Source of the DNA: Harmonia axyridis
Lineage: Eukaryota; Arthropoda; Insecta; Coleoptera; Coccinellidae
Length of the DNA stretch: 64,000 bases
NCBI RefSeq assembly: GCF_914767665.1
Contig: NC_059503.1
Span: forward strand, 54,888,352 to 54,952,351
Direction: 5' to 3'
The notes beneath the pieces are model-generated. The model had not been told where the DNA came from. It saw only the letters and a list, made by a program, of their open reading frames with translations, and did not search any database. The position numbers and the translations under genes are program-made. Shown piece by piece: positions 42,985 through 55,280 of this stretch (position 1 is its first letter; every line of letters starts with the position of its first letter).

Positions 42985-43808
42985 ACAATTGTCCACTAAT
43001 CGATCCGATTTGTTACTTCTTCATAAGACTGGAAGTGATGGTAAGTCAGGCCGTGTGCAATTGATGGAAACAAGTGATAGTCCGGAAGGCAACATCTGGA
43101 GAATACTGCGTATGGGGTATGACTTCCCATTTCAATGTTTCCAAGTACGTCTCGGCCACTCTCTCGCAACATGTGGTCGAACATTGTCATGCTGTAAAAT
43201 CACTTCATCATATCTCTCGTTATTTTGCGGCCGTTTGTCTTTCACTGCTGCTCTCAAATGCATGAAAATGCACGAGCGCTTGTGATTGTTTCAGTCTGTT
43301 TCAACAACTCATAATATACTACATCTAGCTGGTCACACCAAATATTGAGCAAGATCTTAGAACCGTGAATATTCGGTTTGGCCGTCGACGTGGAAGCATG
43401 GCTGGGATATACCTATGATTTCTGCGCTTGGGATTATCGTGATGAACCCAGTTTTCGTTCTCAGTCATAATGCGATGCGGAAACCTTTACCGTCTTAGCC
43501 TTGTAAGCAGCTGTTCACAAACAAACAAATGCCTTTCAACTCGTACGGTACACAATTTCCTTGTTTCTGAATCATTTCCATGAATTTCAGGCGTTTTGAA
43601 ATGTTGCATCATTCCCAATGATCCTGCCAATTATTGTGATGTTTGACACGAGTCTTGAGTAAGTAATGCCTACAATTCTGCATCTTCTTCTCTCTTCTAC
43701 TGTCATGCTAGTTTTCGACTTCAAAATCACCGTTCTTGAAGCGTTGAAACCACTCCCGGCAATTTCTTTCACTACTACCGGCCTCAGCATAGCTATTTGA
43801 GAGCATTC
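42985..43808 (-). pseudogene. Mariner (mellifera/SETMAR-like) transposase relic
   Basis: Minus-strand fragments in order: REWFQRF-type helix-turn-helix end near 43740, then GHASTSTAKPNIHGSK-type sequence (here SHASTSTAKPNIHGSK) and WCDQLDVVYYELLKQTETI near 43310-43410. DYHLFPSIAHGLTYHHFQSYEE lies at the C-terminus near 43000-43070. This is the mellifera/Hsmar-like mariner type, distinct from the other mariners here. Numerous frameshifts; the region of the second catalytic Asp is scrambled. Confidence 0.8.
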
Positions 43809-43810
43809 TA

Positions 43811-44863
43811 CAGGGTGTCCGGGGAATAACTGTACATACTCTTACCAGAGATAGAGTTAGACTAGGTGATTACTGATTGACTATTTCCAGCATGATTGAG
43901 CTGGACCTCATTTTGGTTTGGAAGTGAGAAGTTACCTCGACAATACCTATCCAAATAGGTGGATAGGTCGAAGAGGACCTATTCCATGGCCTCCTCGATC
44001 TCCAGATTTCAACCCGCTAGATTATTTTTCATGGGGAAAATAGAAGGATATGGTATATTCTGAAGAAATCCAGTCAAGAGAACAACTGATGAACAGAATT
44101 ATCAACTGTTGCGATATTTTAAGAAATAATGGCGATATGATTCGCAAGGCTGTATCCAATTTGAACATTCGGCAAGAGAAATGTATACAAGCTAATGGTT
44201 TTCATTTCGAACCACTTCTGAAATAACGTTGACTCTGCAATTCATTCGTTCCTATTTTCGTTTTTATTAGGTACTCTCCAATGTATTTTAGTTTGTTTCA
44301 TTTGTTATTGTTTCGTTATCGAATGTGCTTATTAAAGCTCTGAACTTTTTTGAAAATTTTGTACTAATACTTTCGCATTTTATATTCAAACATGAGATTT
44401 TCAGTTCTCTTCATGGTGAAAAATTCAATTTTTCTAACTTTATCCAAATTCAAAAATTCATAAAAAAATAATTGTTGATGTGACAACTTTAAGCGATACC
44501 GCAAATTGAAGCATAATTTAGCTTCTTTCTAAAAAGCGAATCAATTATTTGTAATTCGAAATACAAAGTGTTTTTTTACCCTGAACACTTTAAATGAAGA
44601 TTAATGAGTCCGGCCCTGGAATAATGAAATAATTGATATCGTTCTGACTCGACCTTAGCATGTACCAATAATCTCCCAAGTTTCCATACTATTCGTCAAT
44701 AAGTTTGGATTTTATGATGGTCTAAGTATTTCCATGAAGTTGGAAAATCACCCTGTATCTTTCTAGGGAAATCCAGAAATTAATTTTTTACAGTCAATCA
44801 GTAATCAGCTAGTCCAACTCTATCTCTGGTAAGAGTATGTACAGTTATTCCCTGGACACCCTG
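43811..44863 (+). mobile_element. Internally deleted DD41D-like mariner with 72-bp inverted ends
   Basis: CAGGGTGTCCGGGGAATAAC begins a 72-bp terminal repeat (43811-43882) whose nearly identical inverse is at 44792-44863; TA flanks both sides. Just inside the left end the plus strand reads QHD.AGPHFGLEVRSYLDN, then RWIGRRGPIPWPPRSPDFN and PLDYFSWGK, the last third of a transposase. Counting from the Asp of QHD to that of PLD gives 41 intervening residues, the DD41D spacing. A stop interrupts after WGK and the protein end lies near 44225. The N-terminus is deleted, so the copy is non-autonomous. Confidence 0.85.
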
Positions 44864-45112
44864 TATCAGTGTCAGCCGCAGATATATTCATATTGTTCAA
44901 ATTAATGTTCAATGTATTGTCATGTAGATGATAATTCTGGCAATAAATATTTTTGTTGTTGTTATTGAAGCAGAAAATCAAAATTTCTCGCAATCACGAG
45001 AACTTTGCTCGTAAGCTGACATGTTTAATCGAGAATTATTTTATGATGCAGACACAAATCGACTAATTTTTTGATGGCGTTATGCTCACAAATACTTAGC
45101 ATGTTAGGATAT

Positions 45113-46050
45113 AAAGGGTGATTTTTTAGAGCTATAGAACTTTAAATTGCAATAAAACAACGATGGATTATTCGATTGACATGAATTTTATTTATCCGCA
45201 AGATAATCTTGTAGCATTACATTTTAAATATGACTTCTGGCATATGAACGCCATGGCTGGCTCGGATTTAGTCCAATCTGGACGTCCAATTTTCGATGAC
45301 TTTTTCCAACATTTGTGGCCGTATATCGGCAATAACACGGCGAATGTTGTCTTCCAAATGGTCCAGGGTTTGTGGCTTATCCGCATAGACCAATGACTTT
45401 ACATAGCCCCACAGAAAGTAGTCTAGCGGTGTTAAATCACAAGATCTTGGAGGCCAATTCACAGGTCCAAAACGTGAAATTAGGCGGTCACCAAACGTGT
45501 CTTTCAACAAATCGATTGTGGCACGAGCTGTGTGACATGTTGCGTCGTCTTGTTGAAACAAGCTTCTTGACATCATGGTTGTTCAATTCAGGAATGAAAA
45601 AATTAGTAATCATGGCTCTATACCGATCACCATTGACTGTAACGTTCTGGCCATCTTCGTTTTTGAAGAAGTACGGACCAATGATTCCACCAGCCCATAA
45701 AGCGCACCAAACAGTCAGTTTTTCTGGATGTAACGGTGTTTCAACATACACTTGAGGATTAGCTTCACTCCAAATGCGGCAGTTTTGTTTGTTGACGTAG
45801 CCATTCAACCAGAAGTGCGCTTCATCGCTAAACAAAATAAAATGGACGAAGTGCGCGATACGTATTTCGCACGGAACCATTACTTTCGAAATAAAATTGC
45901 ACTATTTGCAAGCGTTGTTCGGGCGTGAGTCTATTTATGATGAATTGCCAAACCAAACTGAGAATTAATCACTTGACAGCTGTTAAATCGGTCGCCATCT
46001 TGAACAGAAATGCCAACTTAAATTTATATACCTCGAAAAAAACACGCGTT
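45113..46050 (-). mobile_element. DD41D-like mariner, N-terminus deleted
   Basis: Left end AAGGGTGATTTTTTAGAGCT at 45113 and its imperfect inverse at about 46018-46050. The minus strand carries FSDEAHFWLNGYVNKQN (first Asp), PEKLTVWCALWAGGIIGPYF and VNGDRYRAMITNFFIPEL. After a frameshift near 45560 come LFQQDDATCHTA (second Asp) and NWPPRSCDLTPLDYFLWGY (third Asp; 41 residues between). A premature TAA follows TSRLD near 45268 and the normal C-terminus (MPEVIFKM) lies just beyond it. The DNA-binding N-terminal ~100 residues are missing. Total ~940 bp against a usual ~1.3 kb. Confidence 0.85.
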
Positions 46051-46164
46051 ATGGTTATAGGAATTTTTTCATGAAAAGAGTGGTTTTATCCGATGCCAAA
46101 GTTTTTGCACTAAAACCTGAGACACCCTATTATTTCACATCAAAACTTACTCTTTATCAAAATC

Positions 46165-46455
46165 AAAGTGAAAGCTCGTCCTTCAACAGCCGAATTTTCA
46201 ACACCCTCACGCTCCGGTCCTCAACACGCAGAAAAACCCGGAAAAACCTATTCACCACCACAATCACACACGAAACTAATGCAAGAACACGTGTCTGGTC
46301 TCGGTTCGAGTATTTCGACACTCAAGTTTGAACGTGTCTATATCTCGAGTGAAGGGTCCCTTTCTGAAGCCATTTTCCACTACGAATCAATATGGAAATG
46401 CGAAGGTGTAGCGGGAAAACCCCTTCGCCTCGTCGCTCGACTAATAACGGAAAAT
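46165..46455 (+). other. Unassigned open stretch of coding-like composition
   Basis: A frame open from about 46165 to 46455 gives KARPSTAEFSTPSRSG, then EKPGKTYSPPQSH and SGLGSSISTLKFERVYISS. Base content is less AT-rich than its surroundings up to about 46350. No family recognised, no convincing splice sites checked beyond inspection. It might be an exon, a gag-like fragment or chance. Confidence 0.25.
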
Positions 46456-46689
46456 TAGGGAGTCTTCGGACGAGATCTTTGCGGAGATAGGGGTGCAAAT
46501 GCATTGCTGGTACACGAAGTGAAGTATATACACCAATTTAGGAGGGTTTACGTATATTTGCGAGAAAGTATTCTGGCTTCTCATTTTCCATTTGTTCCGG
46601 ATCAGCCGGCCTTCTTGATTATGATGATGAAGAAGTGTACAGAAAGATTTTGTGGTGTTCAACTCAAAATGGTTGATTGATGACCTTGA

Positions 46690-47125
46690 ACGTAGTTCCG
46701 AGAAAAGGTTGTCGAAATCTTGTGATCACGCTCTTTTATCTGTGAGAAAATAGGCTATAGAGCAGCAGCTCACTTCACAGAAACTTCAGTGGTCACAGAA
46801 ACATAGAGACTGGCTGTTCAGAGGCGAAATGTTCTTTTGTCGGACGAAACCAGAATTGGTGATAGTCGGCAAAACAGGGTTTGGAGAGGGTCAGGGCAAC
46901 ACGAAAGACTTCCTTCAGCCAGAGTCATTTCATACCAAGGAGGTTCACTAATGTTTTGGAGATGCAAAATTCGCCAGACGTGAATCCCATTGAGCACATG
47001 TGGTATTTTGTTAAACGAGCAATCTCAACAGAATTAATACTCTTAGCACCCTCCAGGAACTCACTCTCTTGCGGCCCAAGAAGAATTGAACAACATCCCA
47101 ATGGATAGCATCAACTCAGGCGCGT
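46690..47125 (+). pseudogene. Tc1-like transposase relic with catalytic-core deletion
   Basis: The plus strand reads RHRDW-type sequence, LLSDETRIGDSRQNRVW (first Asp), RVISYQGGSLMFW. It then jumps without the second Asp to NSPDVNPIEHMWYFVKRAI (Glu present) and NIPMDSINS. Inactive. Confidence 0.7.
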
Positions 47126-47294
47126 TAACACTTCATTACAGAACAGGGGAGGAGAGACAGTATATTAATGCTTTTTTGATTTCGCTCCAAACTGGTTTTC
47201 TTCTTCAGGTAATCATTGTATTATGCACTATTTTTCGTTTGTAATTTTTTCTTGTTCAGCTAAGATTGAATTCAGCTATTGCATTGGTTACATA

Positions 47295-48168
47295 TGTAGG
47301 ATCCAGTCATTGTTCCCTGTAAATAATTGACATGGTCAGCAGGATGCTTGGAGACCTATTAGTTTCCTCAAGCGTCGAGAGCATGACAGTTTCAATGGAT
47401 TTACAGGGAATGAATTGTTGTTGTAAATAATGTGAAGGAAGTGTTAATTCTTCGAGGTGCCAAAGATATATCGATTTTGAATATTGAGAGATTAACTGGG
47501 GGTTGGGGGATGTCACATCTGCGTATAACGTGCTGGTCCTTTGAGAATATTCCATGATCCATGCCTGAGATTTCCAGGAATCTTCGAAGAGCTTTGTGAG
47601 CGGTACGTCAAAACTGTTATTGCACTAAGGGTGGTACTTGGTACTTTTCCCCGATATCGGGGTGATTCTAGGGGTGTGGCCAAGTTGGAAGAAGGGAAAT
47701 CGATGGCCAGAATAGTGAGTTTCAGTCAGTAGAGAGTCTAAGTTCGGTCTAAGTCGAAGTAATTTCAGAATCGGTCGATCAAGCGTAACTTTCAGCCTAA
47801 GTCGAGAGTCGATCAGAATTAGACGTAAAAGACGAAAAGACGGTTCACAGACTAGAATAAGACGAGTCGCGAAAGAATTAAAGACGAAACGACCGAAACT
47901 TGAAATAAGACGAAGGCGAGATATTCGAAGACGTTTCGAAATTAACATTCGACGATAAGACAAAATTCAGTACCAAAGTGAGAAATTGTAATTAAGATGG
48001 TAATTAAGATCTTCTCAATACTGAGTTTGTACTGTAAGTGTGATTTTGTAAATAGATGTACATAATTAAAAGTGTTTAATTATTACAAATCCGAGTAAAG
48101 TCACGGAAAGAAGACGAAAGGCCAGGTAATCGAATCATACCTCTAGGCGATCAATTAACCAAGCTTTT
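47295..48168 (+). mobile_element. Solo LTR D, degraded 3' end
   Basis: Starts TGTAGGATCCAGTC and follows the family to GATCAATTAACCAAGC. The final CTACA is replaced by TTTTTA, and no target duplication is evident (left flank CATA). It is the most diverged of the five copies, with several internal deletions, so probably the oldest. Confidence 0.8.
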
Positions 48169-48470
48169 TAATATACTTCTTGACTTATTTTAATAGATTC
48201 TCATTTCGACAAACATAAAGGGGTCCAAGAATTTGGCGCTGTTTGTAGATTTGAGCAACAATTTTTCAAAAGGAGATATCCTTCTCAATCAAAGTTTATT
48301 TTTGTGACACTTTATTTCATCTACCGCAGCAAATATCACCTTCCAAGACCCCTATCTCTGTCGCTTTCGCTTAGTCTTATTATCTTACCATAAAGCTTGG
48401 TACTATCCCTAAACTCGATATCTGGATACGTTATAGGTACTGACTAACTCAGTTCAATATTCTAATAGAG

Positions 48471-49525
48471 TCACTCAGTTGAATGTGACAAGGGATTATT
48501 AGAGGTTATTATAATTATTATTGAACTGGGGTCCTCCTTAGGGGCCTTGGCCGTTACCTCTCTGGTATCCAGGACCGGCTTACCCATATGAATTAGGCCA
48601 GCAAGCTCTGGACACTTGCATACCATGTGTTCGGCTGTTCCTGCTTCCGATCCACAGAGCCTGCAAATCTCATCTGCTGACTTTCCCATGTGGTACACAT
48701 GATGTTTGTACCGACTGTGCCCCGTCAGCAGTCCCACCATCACCTGAAGCTCGGCTCGTGGCAGCTCTAAGAGCTTCCTGGCGTAGGTGGGTGAAATCGT
48801 CACGAGTTTCTTTGCTTGAGAGAGTCAATTAGTGTAAGTCCAGTGGATTGTCCTGTTATTCATCTCCCATAGCTAGACCGCAGCTTTATATTGGTCTTTT
48901 CCTAGTCCACAGAAAGGCTCAGATCCAGCAGGTGTTAACCTTGATGCACTTTTTGCAAGTTGATCAGCGTTTTCATTTCCTTCAACCCCACAGCGCCCTG
49001 GTACCCATAGTAGAATCACTTTATTTCCTCTGGCCAGTTGCTTTATTGTGTTACGGCACTCCCAAGTCAACAGAGCCCCTGGCAGTACGATTCCAGGGAT
49101 CTCAGCGTGGTTTGGCTGTCCGTGGTGATGTAGATATGCACCCCCTTGAGGTTCATTTTAAGACACTCCTGAGCGCATACATAAACAGCCAGTATCTTGG
49201 TCTGTAGAATCGAGGGCTCACTTCCCAGGGCTTTAGAGATCCTTAGTTAAGGTCCATATATCCCAATGCCAGTACCTCTTTCTGATTTTGATCCATCGGT
49301 GAACCATACGGATGACTTTTTGTCCAAACGATTTACGAAACTCATTGCACTAGGACGGTCATTCAGAACCGTTTCAAAGGGCGTTTCAAAATCGAAAGTG
49401 GTTGGCATAACATCCGATAGTTTTGCCAAGAGGTTTGAATCTAGTTGATTCAGTATCCTCATATGACCAACCCAGTTTCCAGGTAGGAGCTTTCCATTAA
49501 GGGAAATTCTTATTGTTTCCAATTA
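48471..49525 (-). pseudogene. R1/LOA-like LINE ORF2 end: RNase H and zinc knuckle
   Basis: Minus-strand order: WFTDGSKSERGTGIGIYG (RNase H first Asp) at ~49280, VILLWVPGRCGVEGNENADQ (last catalytic Asp in NAD) at ~48990, then ELQVMVGLLTGHSRYKHHVY, ICRLCGSEAGTAEH and MVCKCPELAGL at ~48600. The reading frame breaks at least twice. The 3' untranslated region ends near 48478 with an AATAATAATT-type tail. It is 5' truncated before the RNase H domain. Same family as 3235-3900. Confidence 0.85.
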
Positions 49526-49626
49526 TTAGAGGTTAGGGTTGTTCAAATCCATTATCGGATGTCACACTCCTTTTATTTGAAAAAATTGGAGTTAGAGCTG
49601 TGAAGTTACTGCAAGTAAGTCTGCCA

Positions 49627-50848
49627 TCTACTATATAAAAATAAGTCGGGTTTTCCTTCCTGACGCTATAACTCCAGAACGCAAGGACCGATTTCCACGG
49701 TTTTGCATTCGTTGGAAAGGTCTCGGGCTCCGTGAGGTTTATAGCGAAGAAAATTCAGAAAAAAATTCAACAGAAAAGCGGGAAATTCATTTTTCACATA
49801 CATGAGTAGCTGTCAAACAATGTATCACGCACTGGCGCCATCTACTTAAAATATTGGTTTGTAGTACATGCTATGTATCAGAGATGGCGCTGTATGTGAA
49901 AAATGATTTTCCCGCTTTTCTGTTGAAATTTTTCCTGAATTTTCTTTGCTATAAACCTTGGTTTATTTGCGACTGCTGTTGGTACATGTACGTGGACCAA
50001 AATCATTTGCGCATTTGAAAACTTGGAATGGCCACCAATGCCAAACATATCGAGAAGCATGTCAACTATTGGGTTTGCTGGAGAACGATTCTCATTGGGA
50101 TTTAACACTTGCGGATTCAGTTGTTTCATCAAATGCGTACCAAATACGAATTATTTCGCAATTATCATCACCACATGTCCTTCAGAACCAATTCAGTTAT
50201 GGAACAAATACAAAGACGACATATGTGAAGATATCTTGCATCGCTTGCGCATTCAAACGAATAATCCTGACATTCAAATAACCGATGAAATCTACAATGA
50301 AGGATTGATTCTGATTGAGGATCAATGCTTGACTATTGCAAACAAGCTACTGATTGAAGTTGGAATGATTGCGCCAAATCGATCGATGCACGATGCATTC
50401 AACCAAGAATTAAATCGAGAGCTGCAATACAATGTTGTTACATTGCTGGAATTCGTTCGAAATGATGTGTCGTTGCTGAATTAACAGCAAAAACAAGTAT
50501 ACGAAACACTAATGCAAGCGATGGACAATAATACTGGTGGTCTATTCTTCCTGGACGCACCTGGAGGAACAGGGAAAACATTTGTCATTTAATTGATTTT
50601 GACCACTATTCGATCAAGATGTGACATAGCTTTGGCGTTAGCATCATCTAGAATTGCGGCGACTCTTCTAGATGGCGGTAGTACTGAACATTCTGCGCTT
50701 AAGTTGCCACTCAATTTGAACACAATTGATACTCCAACTTTTCAAATATAAAACAAAAAAAATGTTTCTTCATCTTTCAATCACTAAACGAAATGTTATA
50801 TAAAACGAAGCCATCTGGTGGCGAAACGGAGTTCGCCGGGTTTGCTAG
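49627..50848 (+). mobile_element. Helitron, deleted, with helicase remnants
   Basis: The left end TCTACTATATAAAAATAAGT follows an A and leads into the well-known arthropod Helitron start (GGGTTTTCCTTCCTGACGCT). The right end has a hairpin, GGCGAA-ACGGAG-TTCGCC, then GGGTTTGCTAG followed by T. A/T flanks, TC start, CTAG end and subterminal hairpin define a Helitron. At 1.2 kb it lacks the Rep domain and most of the helicase. A ~65-bp inverted repeat near the 5' side (about 49738-49805 and 49890-49955) suggests a rearrangement. Confidence 0.9.
49958..50750 (+). pseudogene. Helitron Pif1-like helicase fragment
   Basis: In two frames with a shift near 50140: LTLADSVVSSNAYQIR, then TTCPSEPIQLWNKYKDD, GLILIEDQCLTIANKLL, ending in a stop at ~50484. 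Downstream are GGLFFLDAPGGTGKTFVI (Walker A of Pif1 helicases) and LALASSRIAATLLDGG. These belong to the Rep-helicase protein that drives rolling-circle transposition. Stops after FVI and LLN make it dead. Confidence 0.85.
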
Positions 50849-52679
50849 TATAACATAACATTTTTCAGATCATTGAAGTGTAGAAGGTCGCATGAAAAAA
50901 CAACGTAACTTGAAGGAAATACAGTTATTGAAATATTCTCTGATGAATAGAGCGAGTTGAAAATGCCAAGGGTCCTGAAGTTAAATATAAATATAACGCT
51001 GGTCGCTGATGATGTTGAATTGTAGTGTAGCTTAAAAAATATTAATATGAAATTAGTAATTCATATACGATTGCTTCCGATTTTCAATCAGTTATTCACT
51101 CAAGTTGTAGCAGCTCATCTGAGATAGAAGAGTTTGAATGAATCTGAAAAAAGTAGAAATATTCGATAGGCTGAGCTACAGAAAATGCCATAACTAGGAA
51201 ATACTAAGCCCGCTGTGATAACAAACAGAAAAAAATGCGAGGGAAGTGGTGGATCAGATTATCGATAAAACAAAACCAGAAATTCCAACAGTCCAGATAT
51301 AGTGTCGAAGGTCGTTTTGATATGGAGACAGCAGACGGGTCAACGATGTTTACTCGATCAGGATGGTAACAAAAGAGGGTGGACTCGACCTGTTTACTCC
51401 ATACATATAGAGGGCGCATTCCCTAATCTCTTCCACTGTAAACGTATATAACATGTTACGTATGTAAGCTTAGATGTCCTGAATATGTTGGGTCATTTAT
51501 GACTGGCGTGAACGCAGAACGACATTTCCGTTAGAAAGAAAAATCCTAGGTACGAAGTATTTCGAAGATATGAATACTAATTCTGAATACTGACAAAAAG
51601 CTATTGGAATTGTTAGGTGTAATATTTTGTTTTTATTCCAAGAAAAAATCCATTGAGTTATGTTAACAACATAGAGTTTACTGAGAGTAATTTTATATAA
51701 TCAAGTATGAGGTAAACCAACTCTTGTCCATACTTCTAGTTTCATTCATGTTGTACTTCATATTCAGAAACTAGAGATTACTTAAATTCAATCCTAAATT
51801 CGAAATATTTCATATTGAAAGATGTTGAAAAATAGATACAATGATAGTTGTTCTTCAGGCTAATATAATCCAACAAAAGAAAAAAAATAGATCCCCACGA
51901 TGTACTCGTTTATTTTGGGTAAATAGTAGATATTGAACATATTTTTTTAGGATAAATCACATTTTTATAGTGATAGTGGAGAAAATGTCTGTGGGGTCCA
52001 ATCGAAAATGTATTCGAGAGGTTCTTGATAATTGTATCAAGGATCTCTTATCCACAACTTTTTTATAATTATCCAACGAAAAAACTTCTTCTTTTCTTCA
52101 GATATTTCAATGTCTCCATCATACTTCATCACGATTGCATGTACTTCATGAAAACAAAATTCAATATGTTTCATCCATAGTGAAATAATATGTTAGCATA
52201 GTGACTTCATGAAATACTCAATCTTGAAGCTAGGTAAAATTTGCTATTTGAAAAAATTATCGATGACAATTCATTTTTAATGAAATGATGATGAACTTTG
52301 AACCCCAAAAAAACATTTCATTGAAACTGAAAGAAAAATTGCTTCGATAAGTTCTTGTTACAGCTTTTAGATTACAACCTTCATCATCTACGATGATACG
52401 ATGATTGTGTCGTTTTGCTCATTATTGGTGTAAATCATAAACCGTTATTTTATTTGAAACGATGAAAAATATTCTATTGTCGACAGCTTTGGCAAATCAA
52501 GAATTCAGTGCCGTTTAGATGTGGCAACATAAACACACATGACTAATTTTAAGGGGTTAATACTTACAAGTTTCGTGAACTCTCGAAATTCCAAAATGAC
52601 TAATTTACCTGTTCAAGATAACTTCCTCAGAGACAAGACGTTCTAATAAAAAATAAATCACACAGTATTTACTAATAGA
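50849..52679. other. No recognisable gene
   Basis: 1.8 kb of AT-rich sequence with no motifs or terminal repeats I can support. Confidence 0.45.
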
Positions 52680-53300
52680 TAAGTAGAAGCAGATGTGCCT
52701 CAAATCTCAGTCCTAGGACCTCATCCTTACAATGATATCACAAAAACCCAAGAAACCGGTAACCCCTATATGCAGGGATATGGAAACAGCAGTCTGATAT
52801 AGAAGAACAAACGTCATATACAGAAGACTGCAAGATATAGACATTAAAATTCAAATAAATGACAAAAGAGATAGGCAATTCTACTGCAGAAAGGAAATAA
52901 AATATCTAGTTGTCACACTGGATGAAAGACTTTTACATGACAAACCATATAAAATAGACGGTAGATGAGCAGTGAGCAAATGAGTAGACTTCACCTACTT
53001 ATAGAAAGAAATAGCTAAATGAACCAAAATACGAAACTGAGAATGATTAAATTAATTGCAAGATCTCAACTAGCATATTGATCGGCAGCATAAGCTTATG
53101 CAACCAAAAACCATGTCAAGAAGATATAAGTGATAGAAAATAAACTATTAAAAGCTGCAGTGGATATACTGTGGTTCGTAAGAAACCAAATGAGTAACTG
53201 TCACAGATTTCTTGATGAGAAAGGTCGAGAAGATTTTTGAGAAAGCAAGTCAACACCCAAATGACGAGCTAAAAAGTCTAATTGACTATAACACTGTCGA
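52680..53300 (+). pseudogene. Jockey-like LINE reverse-transcriptase relic
   Basis: Plus strand, broken frames: VEADVPQISVLGP (the PQGSVLGP motif) at 52685, YADD-like remains near 52775, KRHIQKTARY, KYLVVTLDERL (the KYLGV..D motif) at ~52900, and thumb-region pieces to 53290. Endonuclease and early reverse transcriptase absent. Confidence 0.65.
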
Positions 53301-54199
53301 ATAAGTGATTAGTTAGCCAACCTCTCTCTTTCTCTCTCTCTCGTAAGACTCAGAGATCAACTACGCAAAAACAGAAATTGAGTCAAACTTAGTTTCATTT
53401 ATCAAAAAGAGAAGACTCTCCTTTGGACTATGAGAGACATAGATATACACTCAACCCCACGACAGGAATCATGAAAGAGATACAAGCAAAAAGTCAAAAG
53501 GTTAATAGACAAACAGAAGGCCAGTACCTAAAAACAGTAGATTAGGTTTATTGGGTTGTCCCACACTGTTCTCCCCTTCGTGAGGGGAAGTTTATCCACG
53601 AGGAGTCCCCTTGCTTAAAAAAAGTCGAATAAGTCCTGACGATGAATGTAACAAGCAATTTATATCTTAGCAGTTCAACGCCGATGCGATATGACGTCTA
53701 TGCTGTTCGAGAATTTATATCGTACACTTTTCCGATCGCAGTTTGCTTCGATAGTTATTGGTTATTTTCCTGGAAGCTTTGATGTGCGCCTACACGATAT
53801 TTTCAAGCTTTTGCTCGGACTCTTGGGCAATGAAAAAGAGCCAATTTATAGACATCAATTTATAGAGATCATAATGTTATTTTCTGTGCGAATTTTCTGA
53901 GAACACACTGCTATCATTCAGAGCAATGTCTCTAATTTGAGTCGAATAGGGTTTAAAATGGTTTGGTTGGATTGACTATTGATGCACTCGTCGTCAGATT
54001 AAATTATGCCATTCTTGCTCTGTGATCGTGGACATTATTTGGTATGTTAATGATTGACAGCTCCAATTGAGTTCATCGATGAGAAAATCCATTTATCTAA
54101 TTATTTTAGGTCTCTTTCTATAATATTAATCTATAACTTTATCTAGTTACTCTTCATCTAGAGTTTACGGTCCTTCGATACAATTATTAGGATTAGGGT
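53301..54199. other. No gene; small hairpin near 53572
   Basis: CTCCCCTTCGTGAGGGGAG at about 53571-53589 can fold as a hairpin but is isolated. A CT-rich tract lies at 53318-53342. The remainder is featureless. Confidence 0.45.
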
Positions 54200-55280
54200 T
54201 TCTGGTAACATTCTGTTCTTTGATTTATTCATTAGGTCCCCTATTCCTCGTAATGAAGATCTTTCCATGGATGAAGTCATTACTGGGATATCGAAGAGAA
54301 TTATTTCACAGAACTTTTGTGATTCTCTATATCTCACATCCGGTTCCAAAAGTTCGAAATCGGATTATCATCCATCTCCATCAAATCATTATTAAGTCTT
54401 GCCCGAATGTGAAATTTAAATGATTTTATGTCTGCTACTACAATACCTGCATTAAGAGTAGGAAATTTGATACAGAATTTTTTGGTTCCATCTTCAGTGA
54501 GAGTTATAAACGAATCTTCTTGAAAGAGTCATAGCTTCAATCGATTCAGCATTGAACCTGTCAACTATTTCCTTGATTACGCTGTCAAAATACGTTTTCA
54601 AGACCTTTAATGTTTCTATAACTTTCTCATCTTGAATGAGCTGGACTTAAGGTATTTCTCTCATCTCTCCACAGCTTTGAAATAACTTTTAGATGCAATA
54701 TTGTTGTAGTAATTGACAGATTCACCTCAGTGAGGCACAAGTATTTCCTTTGAAGAGTGCACTTTGAATCTAGTTCATCACGTGGAAACTCTCTTTTCTG
54801 ATTTCGAGCAAAATGCCTACTGCAAGCGATGCCAAATGTGCACCTTCCTCAAGTATGTATTCCCAAGGCATCAAAATGTGTTTCAGACTTCTGCAAACAG
54901 CATTCCATGCCACTTCCATCTAACTTCTATGCATTCTGGGATTGTTAGAATGTGATCATTGAATTTCGTGCCGAATAATTTCTTATTTTGGTGACTTGCT
55001 CAATAGTTTGTAGATGTCCTTCAGTACATGAAGAACCTTTTAATTTTTACTTTATTATTTCTGCAGGAAGTTGTAGCTGATGCCAATATATACGGTCGGC
55101 AATGTAAATAGAATATCTCTCTTTTTATTGCTCTTTCAGAAAGTTTTCTGCGTGTTTTTAGAGGTTTATCCGTTCGAGAGATATCATCTTCACAGACAGT
55201 CCCACGGACGTTCATAATTGAACGTGTGATCCCGGATTCGTCACTCATGAGTCGAACTTTATCGTTGGAGACCATTACCT
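54200..55280 (-). pseudogene. Unassigned decayed coding relic
   Basis: Minus-strand frames contain long coding-like pieces broken by stops: FCIKFPTLNAGIVVADIKSF and FHIRARLNNDLMEMDDNP near 54360-54470, NYYNNIASKSYFKAVERS near 54650-54700, CIEVRWKWHGMLFAEV near 54890, and a clean frame at 55275-55021 starting MVSNDKVRLMSDESG. I do not recognise the family. It could be an old transposase, viral-like insert or host pseudogene. Confidence 0.35.

Noticed and set aside
53318..53342. CT-rich tract as a promoter element
   Set aside because: Simple repeat with no nearby gene.
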